Assembly: GCF_025356155.1 (NCBI RefSeq)
Contig: NZ_JANXUQ010000119.1
Location: 1-63,970 of the forward strand
Direction of reading: 5' to 3'
Length of the DNA stretch: 63,970 nt
Source of the DNA: Rhodoferax sp.
GTDB lineage: Bacteria > Pseudomonadota > Gammaproteobacteria > Burkholderiales > Burkholderiaceae_C
Made by a program: the position numbers and the translations under genes. Position 1 is the first letter of the stretch. Every line of letters begins with the position of its first letter. Of the stretch, positions 44,450 through 53,595 are shown piece after piece. Below the pieces are notes generated by a model. It was not told the DNA's origin. It was given only the letters and a program-made list of their open reading frames with translations, and ran no database searches.

Positions 44450-45766
44450 ATGCCCGGAGATACCGTAAATGCGGAGCCCACAAAACGATTGGTCGTCTAC
44501 GTATTGACCAAAGACGTTCTTCTCGACGACGCGATTCTCGATCTAATCGACAACGCCATAGACGGTGCGAAGCGACAGCGTGGATCAAAACTCACCGGTA
44601 AGGAAGTACGAGTAACTCTGTCCAAAAATTCTTTTGAGATAGAGGACAACTGCGGTGGAATTCCTTACGAGTTGGCCAGAGATCATGCCTTTCGATTCGG
44701 TCGGCCTGAGGAATATGCTCCGAACGACGGTCCGAGCGAGATGATAGGCAATTTTGGCGTAGGAATGAAGCGCGCCTTGCTAAAAATGGGACGCACCATT
44801 AAGGTTGTTTCACGCACGGCAGAGCGGTACTTCGAGGTCACCATAGATGTTGGTAAGTGGCTGCGCGATCCAGCTTGGACATTTGAGTTTTCGAATGTCC
44901 AGGACAGAAAGTCCCCCGCTGGCAAGGTTGGTACATCCATCACGGTCACGGATCTGTATCCTGGCGTTTCAGAACAATTCGGCCTCCAACAGTTTATCGT
45001 CAAGCTCAAGTCTTCCATTGAGGCAAAGCAAGCGGATCAAATGCTCCGTGGATTCTCCATCGTGGTAAACGGCGAACATCTGAGCGGTATGCAAATGGTG
45101 CTTGGGAAGTCGAGATTGATCGGTCCGTTCAATCAGAATGTGATACTCACGAATGCTCGGCATGAGCAAGTCCGGTTGCAGGTATGTGCGGGGATCGACG
45201 AACCGAACAACGACTTGGCAGGTTGGTACGTCATTTGCAATGGTCGAACAGTGTTGCGGGCGGATCGTTCGAACCAAACGGGCTGGGGCAATAAATTCGA
45301 TTCCGATAGGATCCCAAGCTATCACCACCAATACGCACGATTCCGCGGGTTCGTGATGTTCCATTCCGATGTCCCGGATAACTTGCCTTGGAACACGGCA
45401 AAAAGCGGCGTAGATGTTGAACATCCCTATTACAGACGCGCATTGCAAATGATGATGCTCTCGATGAAGGAGGTTTTTGTTTTCCTAAACCAACTGGATA
45501 GAGAGAGCGACTCACTTGAACAGCCCTTGACTGAGGCGGTTGTGAAATTGAAGTCGGTGCCACTCAGTAAGGTTTCCGAGTCAAGGTCGTTCCGAGTCGA
45601 TGTCGATCCGGTGCCTGCATCCGAAAAGACAACTCTCAAACTCATCAGGTACAAGAAGCCGGTCAGCCAAGTCAACGCAGTCATGGCTGCCCTGGGAGTT
45701 TCGGATCCAAGCGTCGCCGGAGAACAAACTTTCGATCTCTACTACGAAATGAACGCAGACCGGTGA
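44450..45766 (+). CDS. GHKL ATPase (MORC/MutL/Hsp90-like), copy 1
   Basis: The protein has about 438 residues from ATG 44450, which has GGGGGGA 7 bp upstream; ATG 44435 is an alternative. The N-box is DDAILDLIDNAIDGA, the G1 box IEDNCGGIP and the G2 lid IGNFGVGMKRALLKMG, so ATP binding should be intact. A transducer-like domain follows (GTSITVTDLYPG onward). Such ATPases occur in restriction and defence operons (Iyer, Abhiman and Aravind 2008). It lies 3 bp before a methyltransferase-like gene. A paralogue is at 50140. Confidence 0.88.
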   Translation: MPGDTVNAEPTKRLVVYVLTKDVLLDDAILDLIDNAIDGAKRQRGSKLTGKEVRVTLSKNSFEIEDNCGGIPYELARDHAFRFGRPEEYAPNDGPSEMIGNFGVGMKRALLKMGRTIKVVSRTAERYFEVTIDVGKWLRDPAWTFEFSNVQDRKSPAGKVGTSITVTDLYPGVSEQFGLQQFIVKLKSSIEAKQADQMLRGFSIVVNGEHLSGMQMVLGKSRLIGPFNQNVILTNARHEQVRLQVCAGIDEPNNDLAGWYVICNGRTVLRADRSNQTGWGNKFDSDRIPSYHHQYARFRGFVMFHSDVPDNLPWNTAKSGVDVEHPYYRRALQMMMLSMKEVFVFLNQLDRESDSLEQPLTEAVVKLKSVPLSKVSESRSFRVDVDPVPASEKTTLKLIRYKKPVSQVNAVMAALGVSDPSVAGEQTFDLYYEMNADR

Positions 45767-45769
45767 GCT

Positions 45770-46744
45770 ATGACCGATCAGCGACCAACCCCACACGAGC
45801 GGATCAATTTCAATCTTCGTCCGGCCAAGCGCATTGAGCGAAAGTTGATAGGCGAGGCCTTGGCGTGTATCTACCGGTACGACACGCCTAGGCGTTTCGC
45901 CTATGTCGGAATGGGGTCTTACTACTTTTCCGATTTCATCTTGTTTCATCGCCTATTCGGCCTAGACAAGATGATAAGCATCGAAAGTGACATTGATCAC
46001 GAGGCGCGGTTCCTCTTCAATAAACCATTCGATTGCATCGAGATGGCATGGGGAACTACCAGTGAACAATTGCCGACGCTTTCAATCTTTGACGAACGAC
46101 CAGTGATTTGTTGGTTGGACTATTACTCATCGTTGACTGATTCGGTGATCGGCGATGTTCAAACGGTTTTACGGCGAGCACAGCCAGGAAGTGCGTTGCT
46201 CGTTACGTTGAATTCAAAAGGCTTTGAGAGCCCTCAAAGATTGCGTTCTTTCAAGGCCGGGTTGGCGCCGGAGACCTTGAGACTGTCGAATGAGTCGCTT
46301 CTGGGTCAAGGCCCAAAAGGAGTTGCGGCCTTCATGACCGAAGTGCTCATCGCTTCTATTGAGCCAACAATCTTAGACTTGAATGCCGGGCGGGTTGAGG
46401 CTGACAAGATCGAAATCAAGCAAATCGTAAAGTTGATATACAAGGACGGGGAGCCTATGGTCACCATAGGTTGGCTTGTCTTAAACGCTGCGCAAAGTGC
46501 CAGCCTGGATGCTCATCCTGTGGCTCTCGATGCGCCCGGCATAGCCCTTTTCGGTGCTGAACTCATGGAGATCACCGCGCCGGTCCTAACCTTTCGAGAA
46601 ATTGCGTACTTAAAGTCAATATTGCCCAATGGACTGTCGGATGCGGAGTTCGATACGAAAGTTGGCGTGATACCTGCCGAAGATGCGCGTCTGTTTTCTC
46701 GGCTCTACCGCTACTTCCCCTCGTTTGCCGACGTTGAAGAGTAG
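45770..46744 (+). CDS. Rossmann methyltransferase-like protein, copy 1
   Basis: The 324-residue protein has a glycine motif FAYVGMGSYYFSDFILFH, followed by KMISIESD, where the acidic residue would bind the SAM ribose. VICWLDYYSSLTD and ALLVTLNSKG continue the Rossmann-like strands. It lacks a DPPY- or PC-type motif of DNA methyltransferases. LIYKDGEPMVTIGWLVLNA near the end is shared with the paralogue at 49139. It is coupled to GHKL copy 1. Substrate unknown; it may not be catalytic. Confidence 0.75.
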   Translation: MTDQRPTPHERINFNLRPAKRIERKLIGEALACIYRYDTPRRFAYVGMGSYYFSDFILFHRLFGLDKMISIESDIDHEARFLFNKPFDCIEMAWGTTSEQLPTLSIFDERPVICWLDYYSSLTDSVIGDVQTVLRRAQPGSALLVTLNSKGFESPQRLRSFKAGLAPETLRLSNESLLGQGPKGVAAFMTEVLIASIEPTILDLNAGRVEADKIEIKQIVKLIYKDGEPMVTIGWLVLNAAQSASLDAHPVALDAPGIALFGAELMEITAPVLTFREIAYLKSILPNGLSDAEFDTKVGVIPAEDARLFSRLYRYFPSFADVEE

Positions 46745-46775
46745 CTGCTCAGTGGACCGTTTTTCGGGAGATGAA

Positions 46776-47483
46776 GTGCAGGAAATAAAAGATTTCTCCG
46801 ATGAGCGGCAAAAGGCTTGGTGCATCCACTGCGGCGCCACTATTGCAACAGTAAAAACAAATCGAGATCATGTTCCAACGAAAAGCCTTCTTGATCGCCC
46901 GTTTCCGCCGGACTTGCCCCAAGTGAGGGTGTGCAGACAGTGCAATACCGGATTTTCGTTAGATGAAGAGTATTTTGTCGCATTCCTCAGCTGCGTGCTT
47001 GCAGGAAGCACTGTCACCCAAACGCAGACCAATCCGTGGATTCGACGAGCGCTCTCCGGCAGCCCCGCCCTGATCGCCCGACTCGATTCAGCGAGGCGAA
47101 CAATAGAGACATCCAGCGGTGAGGAGAAAGTTGTTGGGCAACCTGAAGCCGAACGCATCAACAGAGTTGTGCTGAAGAACGCCAGAGGACATGCCTTCTT
47201 CGAGTTTGGTGAGCCCATGCTGACTGAGCCCGTGCATGTTTGGGCGACGCCGCTCGTATCGCTGTCCGATCAGCAACGGGTTGATTTTGAAAACGTAACC
47301 GCATCGGGCTGGCCGGAAGTGGGGAGCAGGATGATGACCCGGCTGCTTTCGGGAGTCGATATGGACGACGGGTGGGTGGTTGTGCAGGACGATGTGTATA
47401 GGTATACGGTTCTGCAGGAGGGCACATTGCTCGTACGTTCTGTGATCCGCAACTACCTCGCTACCGAAGTATTCTGGGATTGA
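46776..47483 (+). CDS. HNH-type endonuclease-like protein
   Basis: The protein has about 235 residues from GTG 46776 (GGGAG 5 bp upstream); the frame opens further upstream but overlaps the previous gene. CIHCGATIATVKTNRDHVP and VRVCRQCNTGFSLDEEYF give the CxxC/CxxC zinc site and the D-H of an HNH core. The C-terminal half has no motif I recognise. As third gene of the GHKL operon it is the likely nuclease effector. Confidence 0.7.
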   Translation: MQEIKDFSDERQKAWCIHCGATIATVKTNRDHVPTKSLLDRPFPPDLPQVRVCRQCNTGFSLDEEYFVAFLSCVLAGSTVTQTQTNPWIRRALSGSPALIARLDSARRTIETSSGEEKVVGQPEAERINRVVLKNARGHAFFEFGEPMLTEPVHVWATPLVSLSDQQRVDFENVTASGWPEVGSRMMTRLLSGVDMDDGWVVVQDDVYRYTVLQEGTLLVRSVIRNYLATEVFWD

Positions 47484-47930
47484 GTGGCGATGCCTGACGA
47501 AGCGCCCTTCTTTCGCCACTCCGAATGGCTATCCAGAAAACCACGTTCAACGGCTTGCGATTCATTTATAAGGGCACTCCAACCGGCCAGCATGCGCCAG
47601 CGAGCTGGGCTTAGCGCTTAACAACCAAACGCTCAATCCAGTTTTGACGAAGCTCGCACAACGCGTCGATGCTTGGAACGGCAGGCCGAGCATGCGCCGC
47701 TATCGATCAGCGTGACTGAATTGCATCTTAGGCGGCGAGCTGCAGAAAGTCGTGATAGCGGCAAATTTGCGCATTCCTCGTGGAAATTCGACGTGCAGGG
47801 TTCCAGAAAGCGATTAAAACAGGCAATCTCAGTAGTACGAGGCACCATTTTTGATCGAAATCTAAAATGCCGATCGACAAACTGTGAGATAGTTGGTAAG
47901 CTTGGGAGGTTCTTCGACTATCTAGATCCC
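47484..47930. other. 447-bp region between HNH-like gene and DNA methyltransferase
   Basis: The methyltransferase frame is open upstream to 47673, but the translated part is basic and unlike the family. It is best taken as a 5' regulatory region. No other gene is seen. Confidence 0.4.
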
Positions 47931-49052
47931 ATGCCCAAAAAACCAAAAATTATCGACTTGTTTGCTGGTGCAGGGGGGTTTTCTCTGGGCGCGGCGCGCG
48001 CTGGAATGAAGGTGATTTCGTCGGTCGAAATCGACCCCTTTGCAAATGAGACCCATAGTCGCAATTTCCCGAAAACAAGGCATTTGGGTATCGATATATC
48101 TACGCTCAAAGGGAGTGACCTGCTTGCGTTGAGCGGTCTTAAGCCCGGTGAATTGGACGGGCTGATAGGTGGGCCACCGTGCCAAGGCTTCAGCGACATC
48201 GGGCGGCGCGATCCCAAAGACAGACGCAACACGTTGTTCGGCCATTACATTCGCCTGGTTGCTGAAACTCAACCCCGGTTTTTCGTCGCGGAGAACGTCC
48301 CAGGTATCTTGCAGGAAAGAAACGAAGATATTCTCAATTCTGCGCTCAAGTTGCTGCCCCCAAATTACGTGCTGGTGCCGGCCACTAAGGTTTGTGCGGC
48401 AGATTTCGGAGCACCGACGACTAGAACACGGGTGTTCTTTGTGGGATTCGATCCCGCAAGATGTGGAGAATTGAGTTCGGACATATTCAATACATTGCCG
48501 AATCAGGCCAGAACGACTGTTCGCGAAGCCTTGGTGGGACTGCCAGAAGATATTGATCCGAATTGGCAATCCGAATTCAACAGTTGGCAGCCGGTCGCTA
48601 AACTGTCCGAATCCTATTTCAACCGCAAAGCTCAAGCTGACGTTCCCCAGGGAGTTGGCGATCCCTTTGCCTTATATGCGTTCTCTGAGGCAGGTCATAC
48701 ATCCGGTTGCTTCGGGACGGTCCACAGCGCGGAAGTACAAAAACGGTACTGCAACTTAAAGCCGCGAGAGCAAGATCCGATATCGAAGTCCATGCGATTG
48801 GATTTTTCCTGGTTCTGCCCCACTCTCAGAGCGGGCACGGGAAGCGACAAAGGGAGCTTCCAAGCAGTTAGGCCCATACACCCGTCGATGGCTCGGGTAA
48901 TTACACCTCGCGAGGCAGCCAGATTGCAGGGTTTTCCGGATTGGTTCCTGTTGCATCCCACAAAGTGGCACAGTTTTCGCCAATTGGGCAATAGCGTTTC
49001 CCCAATAGTGGCGGAAAAGATATTGACGTCAATTGCTGCAAAACTTCATTGA
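47931..49052 (+). CDS. C5-cytosine DNA methyltransferase
   Basis: The 373-residue enzyme starts at MPKKPKIIDLFAGAGG. Motif I is DLFAGAGGFSLG, IV GGPPCQGFS with the catalytic Cys, VI AENVPG, VIII TTRTRVFFVG, IX REAARLQGFPD and X QLGNSVSPIVA. All are intact. The target-recognition domain (about 200-310) is diverged, so the target site is unknown. It presumably protects host DNA from the locus nuclease. It is convergent with the second methyltransferase-like gene, 86 bp apart. Confidence 0.95.
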   Translation: MPKKPKIIDLFAGAGGFSLGAARAGMKVISSVEIDPFANETHSRNFPKTRHLGIDISTLKGSDLLALSGLKPGELDGLIGGPPCQGFSDIGRRDPKDRRNTLFGHYIRLVAETQPRFFVAENVPGILQERNEDILNSALKLLPPNYVLVPATKVCAADFGAPTTRTRVFFVGFDPARCGELSSDIFNTLPNQARTTVREALVGLPEDIDPNWQSEFNSWQPVAKLSESYFNRKAQADVPQGVGDPFALYAFSEAGHTSGCFGTVHSAEVQKRYCNLKPREQDPISKSMRLDFSWFCPTLRAGTGSDKGSFQAVRPIHPSMARVITPREAARLQGFPDWFLLHPTKWHSFRQLGNSVSPIVAEKILTSIAAKLH

Positions 49053-49138
49053 GCTGGGTGGAGAATGTCTGCGTTGCTATGAAGCAGCCCAGCTTTCAAT
49101 TTCGAACCGCCGTTTGCAGTTCCCTTGCATTTGCCCAA

Positions 49139-50143
49139 CTACAGTATGACTCGCGAAAACATCGGATAGGCGCGATAGAATTTTGCGTAATTGGCCAGTA
49201 GGGATTTCGTGCTCGGAATGTTTTCTTGGTCGCTGGGGCAATACCCTAATTGCTCGGAGAGACACTCACCGGCATCGACACCCGCGTCCAAGGGCAATGC
49301 ATTGTCCAGGGCGAGCCGCTCCTTAGCCGATAGCGCTGGGACGCTGATTTCGGTTGGTGCGTCCCAGTGTAGATTGCGGAAAGGCCAATGGTCTATCCGT
49401 GATTTTTCAAGAAAATCGATCTTATCTTGGTCGTCGTTCGCGTTAAGTACTATTCCCGTAACAGTCAACATCTGATGTCCCCCATCTTTGTAGACGAAAG
49501 CCGACAGGGGTTGGAAATACTCCCGGGAAATGCGGGCAGCCAAATTGCCAAGGCAACTGTGAACCGCTTTCAGCAATGTTGAAGGGTAGTTTTTTGGCAG
49601 CACATCCTCATCGCTCAACTCAAATTTGCAATGATCTCCTAATCGCTTCGCCAGTTCCTGGCGTCGCTCCTCATGCAAAGCAACCCCTTTACTTTGACCT
49701 CCCAGTGCCGAAGGATTCGCGTTCAAGGTGATTTTGGCTACGTCGAAACGCCCAAGCTTTCCGACCAGAGTTTGAAATTCGGAAAGCTGAACATACAAAT
49801 CCTTCGGAGCGGTGTAGTCGAGCCAAACGATGTTTCCTCCGACGAACTCATGTGTTCTCAGAAATTCACCGCTTGCCACATTTTCAAGTTGGATGAACGC
49901 CGCAGGCTTGTTGAACGCTTGCCGAGTGCAGACATTTTTGTCGCTCTCGATGGAAATCATCTTGCTGATTCTGAGAGTTGAGTGAAGAGCTTTAAAGTCT
50001 TCGAGAAAGGGGCCGCCGAACCCAATATAGGTGTAATCGGACACATTCGCGACCCGAGCGACTCGGGCAAGAACTTCGATAAATAGATTCCGCTCAATGG
50101 CCTTGTTCTCGCGCAGGTGATAGGCAACCGCACCGCCGCTCAT
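49139..50143 (-). CDS. Rossmann methyltransferase-like protein, copy 2
   Basis: The protein has about 334 residues from ATG 50143, whose start overlaps the GHKL2 stop by 4 bp; ATG 50170 is less likely. It shares YTYIGFGGPFLEDFKALH, KMISIESD, IVWLDYTAP and VYKDGGHQMLTVTGIVLNA with copy 1. The two are paralogues but only moderately similar, so the duplication is old or the two modules arrived separately. Confidence 0.75.
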   Translation of the reverse strand: MSGGAVAYHLRENKAIERNLFIEVLARVARVANVSDYTYIGFGGPFLEDFKALHSTLRISKMISIESDKNVCTRQAFNKPAAFIQLENVASGEFLRTHEFVGGNIVWLDYTAPKDLYVQLSEFQTLVGKLGRFDVAKITLNANPSALGGQSKGVALHEERRQELAKRLGDHCKFELSDEDVLPKNYPSTLLKAVHSCLGNLAARISREYFQPLSAFVYKDGGHQMLTVTGIVLNANDDQDKIDFLEKSRIDHWPFRNLHWDAPTEISVPALSAKERLALDNALPLDAGVDAGECLSEQLGYCPSDQENIPSTKSLLANYAKFYRAYPMFSRVIL

Positions 50144-51528
50144 ATGCTGCGTGCCTTCTTCAGTGCCCAATCAAACGAGGCAATTCCAACGTCGGCAGGC
50201 TTTGCCTTTGAGTCTTCAAGGAGATAGGCCCCGATCACTGCGATCTCTTCGATGGGCTTGCTGAACTGAATTCGACGAGTCTTATTTTCCTGAACAGGCT
50301 CGGGAAGCGACGGAACGAACCGTCGGCCTTGGATGCCTTTCTTTACGGCTTTCCATTTTTCCACCGGTATGCTGAGCGCAGCCGACCTAATGTCGACCGC
50401 TTTTGCGGCGACCTGTATTTCGTCGCGCTCCGTGGACTGAGACTTCCACTTATTGGTAAAGCTTGTGAAGTGCTTGAGCGCATCCCTCATGATCTCCTTC
50501 ACATGCCCGAACAACTCGGAGTTCTGATCGATCCCGCGCTTGGTAGTGGTAACCGGCAACTTGATCGCGTCATTGGACCGAAAGATGACGACACCGGCGA
50601 GTGCGATGAATTGGCTGTGATAAGCCGGCACCGATGCCTCGCCCCACCCGGTCAGTCTCGTCTTGTCGGCTGCAACGACCACGCGGTCATTGCAAACGAT
50701 AGTCCATCCGGCGGTATCCTTGTTGCGAACACCTTTCTCGCTGTCTTCTTGTTCTTGGTCTGTCGGCAGTTTTTCGTACAAGCCCATCATTAAATTGACG
50801 GTCACGCCGTTGTGCTCTGCTTCGTAAACATAGGGAGCAATGCCGTCCTTGCTCGCAAAGGACTTTACATCGAGGAGGGTTTGCAGTGAAGAGGCGGAAA
50901 CAACCTTTCCGTTGACCTTTATCTCAAAACCCTTCTCAATGATGTAGCTATAGTGACGCTGAACGACTTGATGAAATTCATCAACGAATCCCCCCTTGTC
51001 TTGAGTAAATGCAATTGCCACCGGCAAGAGAAGCTGATCGATGAAAATTGACGTTCCCGCAGTTTTCATGGACGGCGCAGAGTCGGTCAAATCGAGTTCC
51101 CAATTGTCGTCGTCATCGATCCAACCCTTGTCGATAGTCACGGAAAACTGATCAGTTTCGTGCCTGCTCTCGATGACACAATTCGTTCCGAGTTTGAAAA
51201 TGGCTCTTTTCATACCGATACCGTAGACGCCGACTGTTCCCAGTAGCCCGTCTCTCCCCCGGTCTTTTCTGCCGAACGTGAAGGCATGTTCTTCCGCCAG
51301 CTTTCGCGGAATCCCCCCGCAGTTGTCGACAATGCGGAAGGACTTGGGCTTTAGATCGATATGTGCGTGAAAACCCTTATACGGGAATTTCTTGTCTTTC
51401 GAGCCGACGCGAAGAGCGCCGTCTATGCAGTTGTCCAGAAGATCGAGTATTGCGTCCGCTAGCTCGATGTCTCGGGTTAGCATTTCTACAAAGAATCGTT
51501 TGGCCGGCGAAGCCTTGGCTTTCGTCAT
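50140..51528 (-). CDS. GHKL ATPase, copy 2
   Basis: The 462-residue protein has an N-box ADAILDLLDNCIDGALR, G1 box IVDNCGGIPRKL and G2 lid GVYGIGMKRAIFKLG. GTSIFIDQLLLP leads into the second domain. Gene order GHKL then methyltransferase-like matches copy 1 but on the opposite strand. Both pairs thus point inward to the DNA methyltransferase. Confidence 0.88.
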   Translation of the reverse strand: MTKAKASPAKRFFVEMLTRDIELADAILDLLDNCIDGALRVGSKDKKFPYKGFHAHIDLKPKSFRIVDNCGGIPRKLAEEHAFTFGRKDRGRDGLLGTVGVYGIGMKRAIFKLGTNCVIESRHETDQFSVTIDKGWIDDDDNWELDLTDSAPSMKTAGTSIFIDQLLLPVAIAFTQDKGGFVDEFHQVVQRHYSYIIEKGFEIKVNGKVVSASSLQTLLDVKSFASKDGIAPYVYEAEHNGVTVNLMMGLYEKLPTDQEQEDSEKGVRNKDTAGWTIVCNDRVVVAADKTRLTGWGEASVPAYHSQFIALAGVVIFRSNDAIKLPVTTTKRGIDQNSELFGHVKEIMRDALKHFTSFTNKWKSQSTERDEIQVAAKAVDIRSAALSIPVEKWKAVKKGIQGRRFVPSLPEPVQENKTRRIQFSKPIEEIAVIGAYLLEDSKAKPADVGIASFDWALKKARSI

Positions 51529-51636
51529 GGAAACTCCCTAGATTTCTCGTACCAAAGCTTGTCTTTGTACGATTTTTCACTGCATACTTTTCATAGGGAG
51601 TCTATCAAGCATTTCCTGCGGGTAAACGCTAATTCC

Positions 51637-51930
51637 TCACTTCATTTGGCGGTCTGCTTGCTCATCCCCAACCCACTGGGTTGAGAGAAATTGAGGATTT
51701 TGATCAGGCACCTGGGGTTCGCTAAGCATTCGAAATAAGAGGCACCATCGGTCTCCGTCCGTGGCCTTTTGGGCAGAAGTGCTGAAGCACGAAGCGTCAT
51801 GCCAAAATAAATAGAAGGTATCTGTGCCGTTGAAGTTTCCGACTTCGTAAGCTGGATTGATCCAGGTGCTGACGCGCTTTGCGCGTACTCGACGCAGAAT
51901 GAATGTGCACAGACAAGACTTCTGCCTCAA
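51637..51930 (-). CDS. Possible small hypothetical protein
   Basis: A 97-residue frame with RVSTWINPAYEVGNFNGTDT and FWHDASCF looks more protein-like than its overlapping frames. The start is uncertain and the family unknown. It may be a fragment of a longer gene. Its upstream side faces the 51964 gene. Confidence 0.3.
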   Translation of the reverse strand: MRQKSCLCTFILRRVRAKRVSTWINPAYEVGNFNGTDTFYLFWHDASCFSTSAQKATDGDRWCLLFRMLSEPQVPDQNPQFLSTQWVGDEQADRQMK

Positions 51931-51963
51931 GGTTGGTTTGCTTAAAGGAGAAGGGACTGTTTG

Positions 51964-52341
51964 ATGGAGAGAGAGTCATCGTCACTGAGTGCAGCGGAGC
52001 AACTGCTGACGAAGCATCTACGCACGCTTCAATCGCAGATGGAAAACGTATTGAAAGGAAACGAAAAGGAAATTCTTCTCAATTTGGTGCGCGTTCTTGA
52101 CACTCTTGCTGTGGCGAAATATCGGAACGCAGGTGCGCCGCAGAGCGCCGCGGTTCACAATGTCACCTTCTTCGCGCTGCACGGCGCAGCAGCGGCGCTA
52201 AAGCCAGTGCTGCGAGCCGTCAAAGATGTGAATTCCGGGGTTCCCTACGGGCCAATCTCTGAGCAATCTTATCAAGCAGCAGTGGCGTACTTGGTGGGGT
52301 GCGGAGAGTTGATGTACATGCTGCGACTAAGCGCCCGGTGA
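51964..52341 (+). pseudogene. Hypothetical helical protein truncated by IS66 derivative
   Basis: The frame (ATG 51964, 125 residues) encodes a helical protein with LLTKHLRTLQSQMENVLKG and AAVHNVTFFALHGAAAAL. The last residues (LSAR and stop) lie inside the IS66 terminal repeat beginning at 52327, so the native C-terminus is lost. Function unknown. Confidence 0.5.
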
Positions 52342-53008
52342 ACCCACATTGACTGCGAGTGCAGTCGGGCGCGTGTCGAGGTCAGGTTTGCGGCTTCCAG
52401 CGATGCGGTAGCAGCTCATGAATCTGGCTTGGCACCAAACACGGCCACGACCCGGGCCAGGACGGTGTCGGTTCCGGCGCGCATGTCCATGGGGGTAACG
52501 GCCAGCCACACGGCGTCGATGCGGATCATTTGAGAATGGACTGGGTCCACTGCGTAAAGTCGGCAACAGCACTGACCGGCCAGGTGACGGTCATCGACAG
52601 CGCGCCCTTGCGAAGTTCCATCTTGAGTTCGGGACCCGTGGCCTCATGCAAAACGGTGGGCAGCTTGACTGGGATGAACGCGGGGACGTTCGACGTTGTA
52701 CTCACCTTAAACGGGGGACCTGCGCCGTTGAGTTGGTGACGTCCGTCGTGCGCGTGTTCCTTGAGCCAGCGGTGCAGCACATTGGCATTCAGCCATGGCT
52801 ACTAGCGAATGCGGCGATGGATGCTCCAGGCTGTTGGCATGCTGCGACCAGTTCGGCTTTGAATTGGTGGGTGTAGGTCCGGTGGGTGCGCTGGCTCGTA
52901 AATCTCGCAGTGTTTGCTTCTCTGAGCATGGTGTGCACGATGGGTTGCGTGCACACGATCTTGCGAGATGGGAGCGATCAGTTCAAGATGGGGTCTCCGG
53001 GTGCTTAC
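52327..53008 (-). mobile_element. Internally deleted IS66 derivative
   Basis: Terminal repeats are at 52327 (CTAAGCGCCCGGTGAACCC) and, inverted, ending at 53008 (CCGGGTGCTTAC). On the minus strand it holds tnpA (N-terminal part near 52890, later part 52526-52780, not in one frame), then 37 codons of tnpB starting MIRIDAVWLAVTPMDMRAG at 52529. That frame jumps directly to the tnpC end (HELLPHRWKPQT). The tnpB 3' part and nearly all tnpC are missing. No matching 8-bp target repeat was found. Confidence 0.75.
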
Positions 53009-53595
53009 AGCGTTGCCACCACACCCACTGGGAATGCTTGCGCGCGGGCGGTCTGGCTAGAAACGGGTCTTGGTCGCAGAAACTCACGTATCGTGAAGCT
53101 CGAAAATCGCTAGGTGATCGCGAGAAGGATACAGGCGCCAGGGCTAGGTCCAATCGACTCTGCTTACGCCGACTTTCCACGGAACCCAGATGGCACGTTG
53201 GCCTGGGACCTAGGGCTTTGCTGAACAAGTACCTGAATTTCGAAATCGACTGTCGTAAGTCGTTGATTTACAAGGGTTCGAAATTGGCACATCGGACTTA
53301 ATCAGCATAGCCCTAGATGAACTCTCCATGAATTTGGACTCGGAAGGCTTCTTCTTTGCAGCTTGAACACTTCCGAAGTCCTGGCCATTGAGACCGACTT
53401 CACGAGTGATCCTCCCAAATCTTGTGCTGCTACCGACCTAAAGCGGCCAATCGGCGACGAAAGGAGTTGAGGGTAAACGTTGAAGGTATTGGGGTTGAAC
53501 TTGAAATGAACGGCTGGGGGGCGCCTTCCGCCGACGTGCGGCTAATCCATCACTGCTTCCGAAGTAGTTTGCAGATCGCTGATATTGACCAGCTA
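53009..53595. other. 587-bp region without a supported gene
   Basis: Frames here are short, overlapping and low in protein character. Nothing is recognised; it may be decayed sequence next to the IS derivative. Confidence 0.4.

Noticed and set aside
52886..53301. Plus-strand ORFs crossing the right end of the IS66 derivative
   Set aside because: They read through the terminal repeat and have no protein character.
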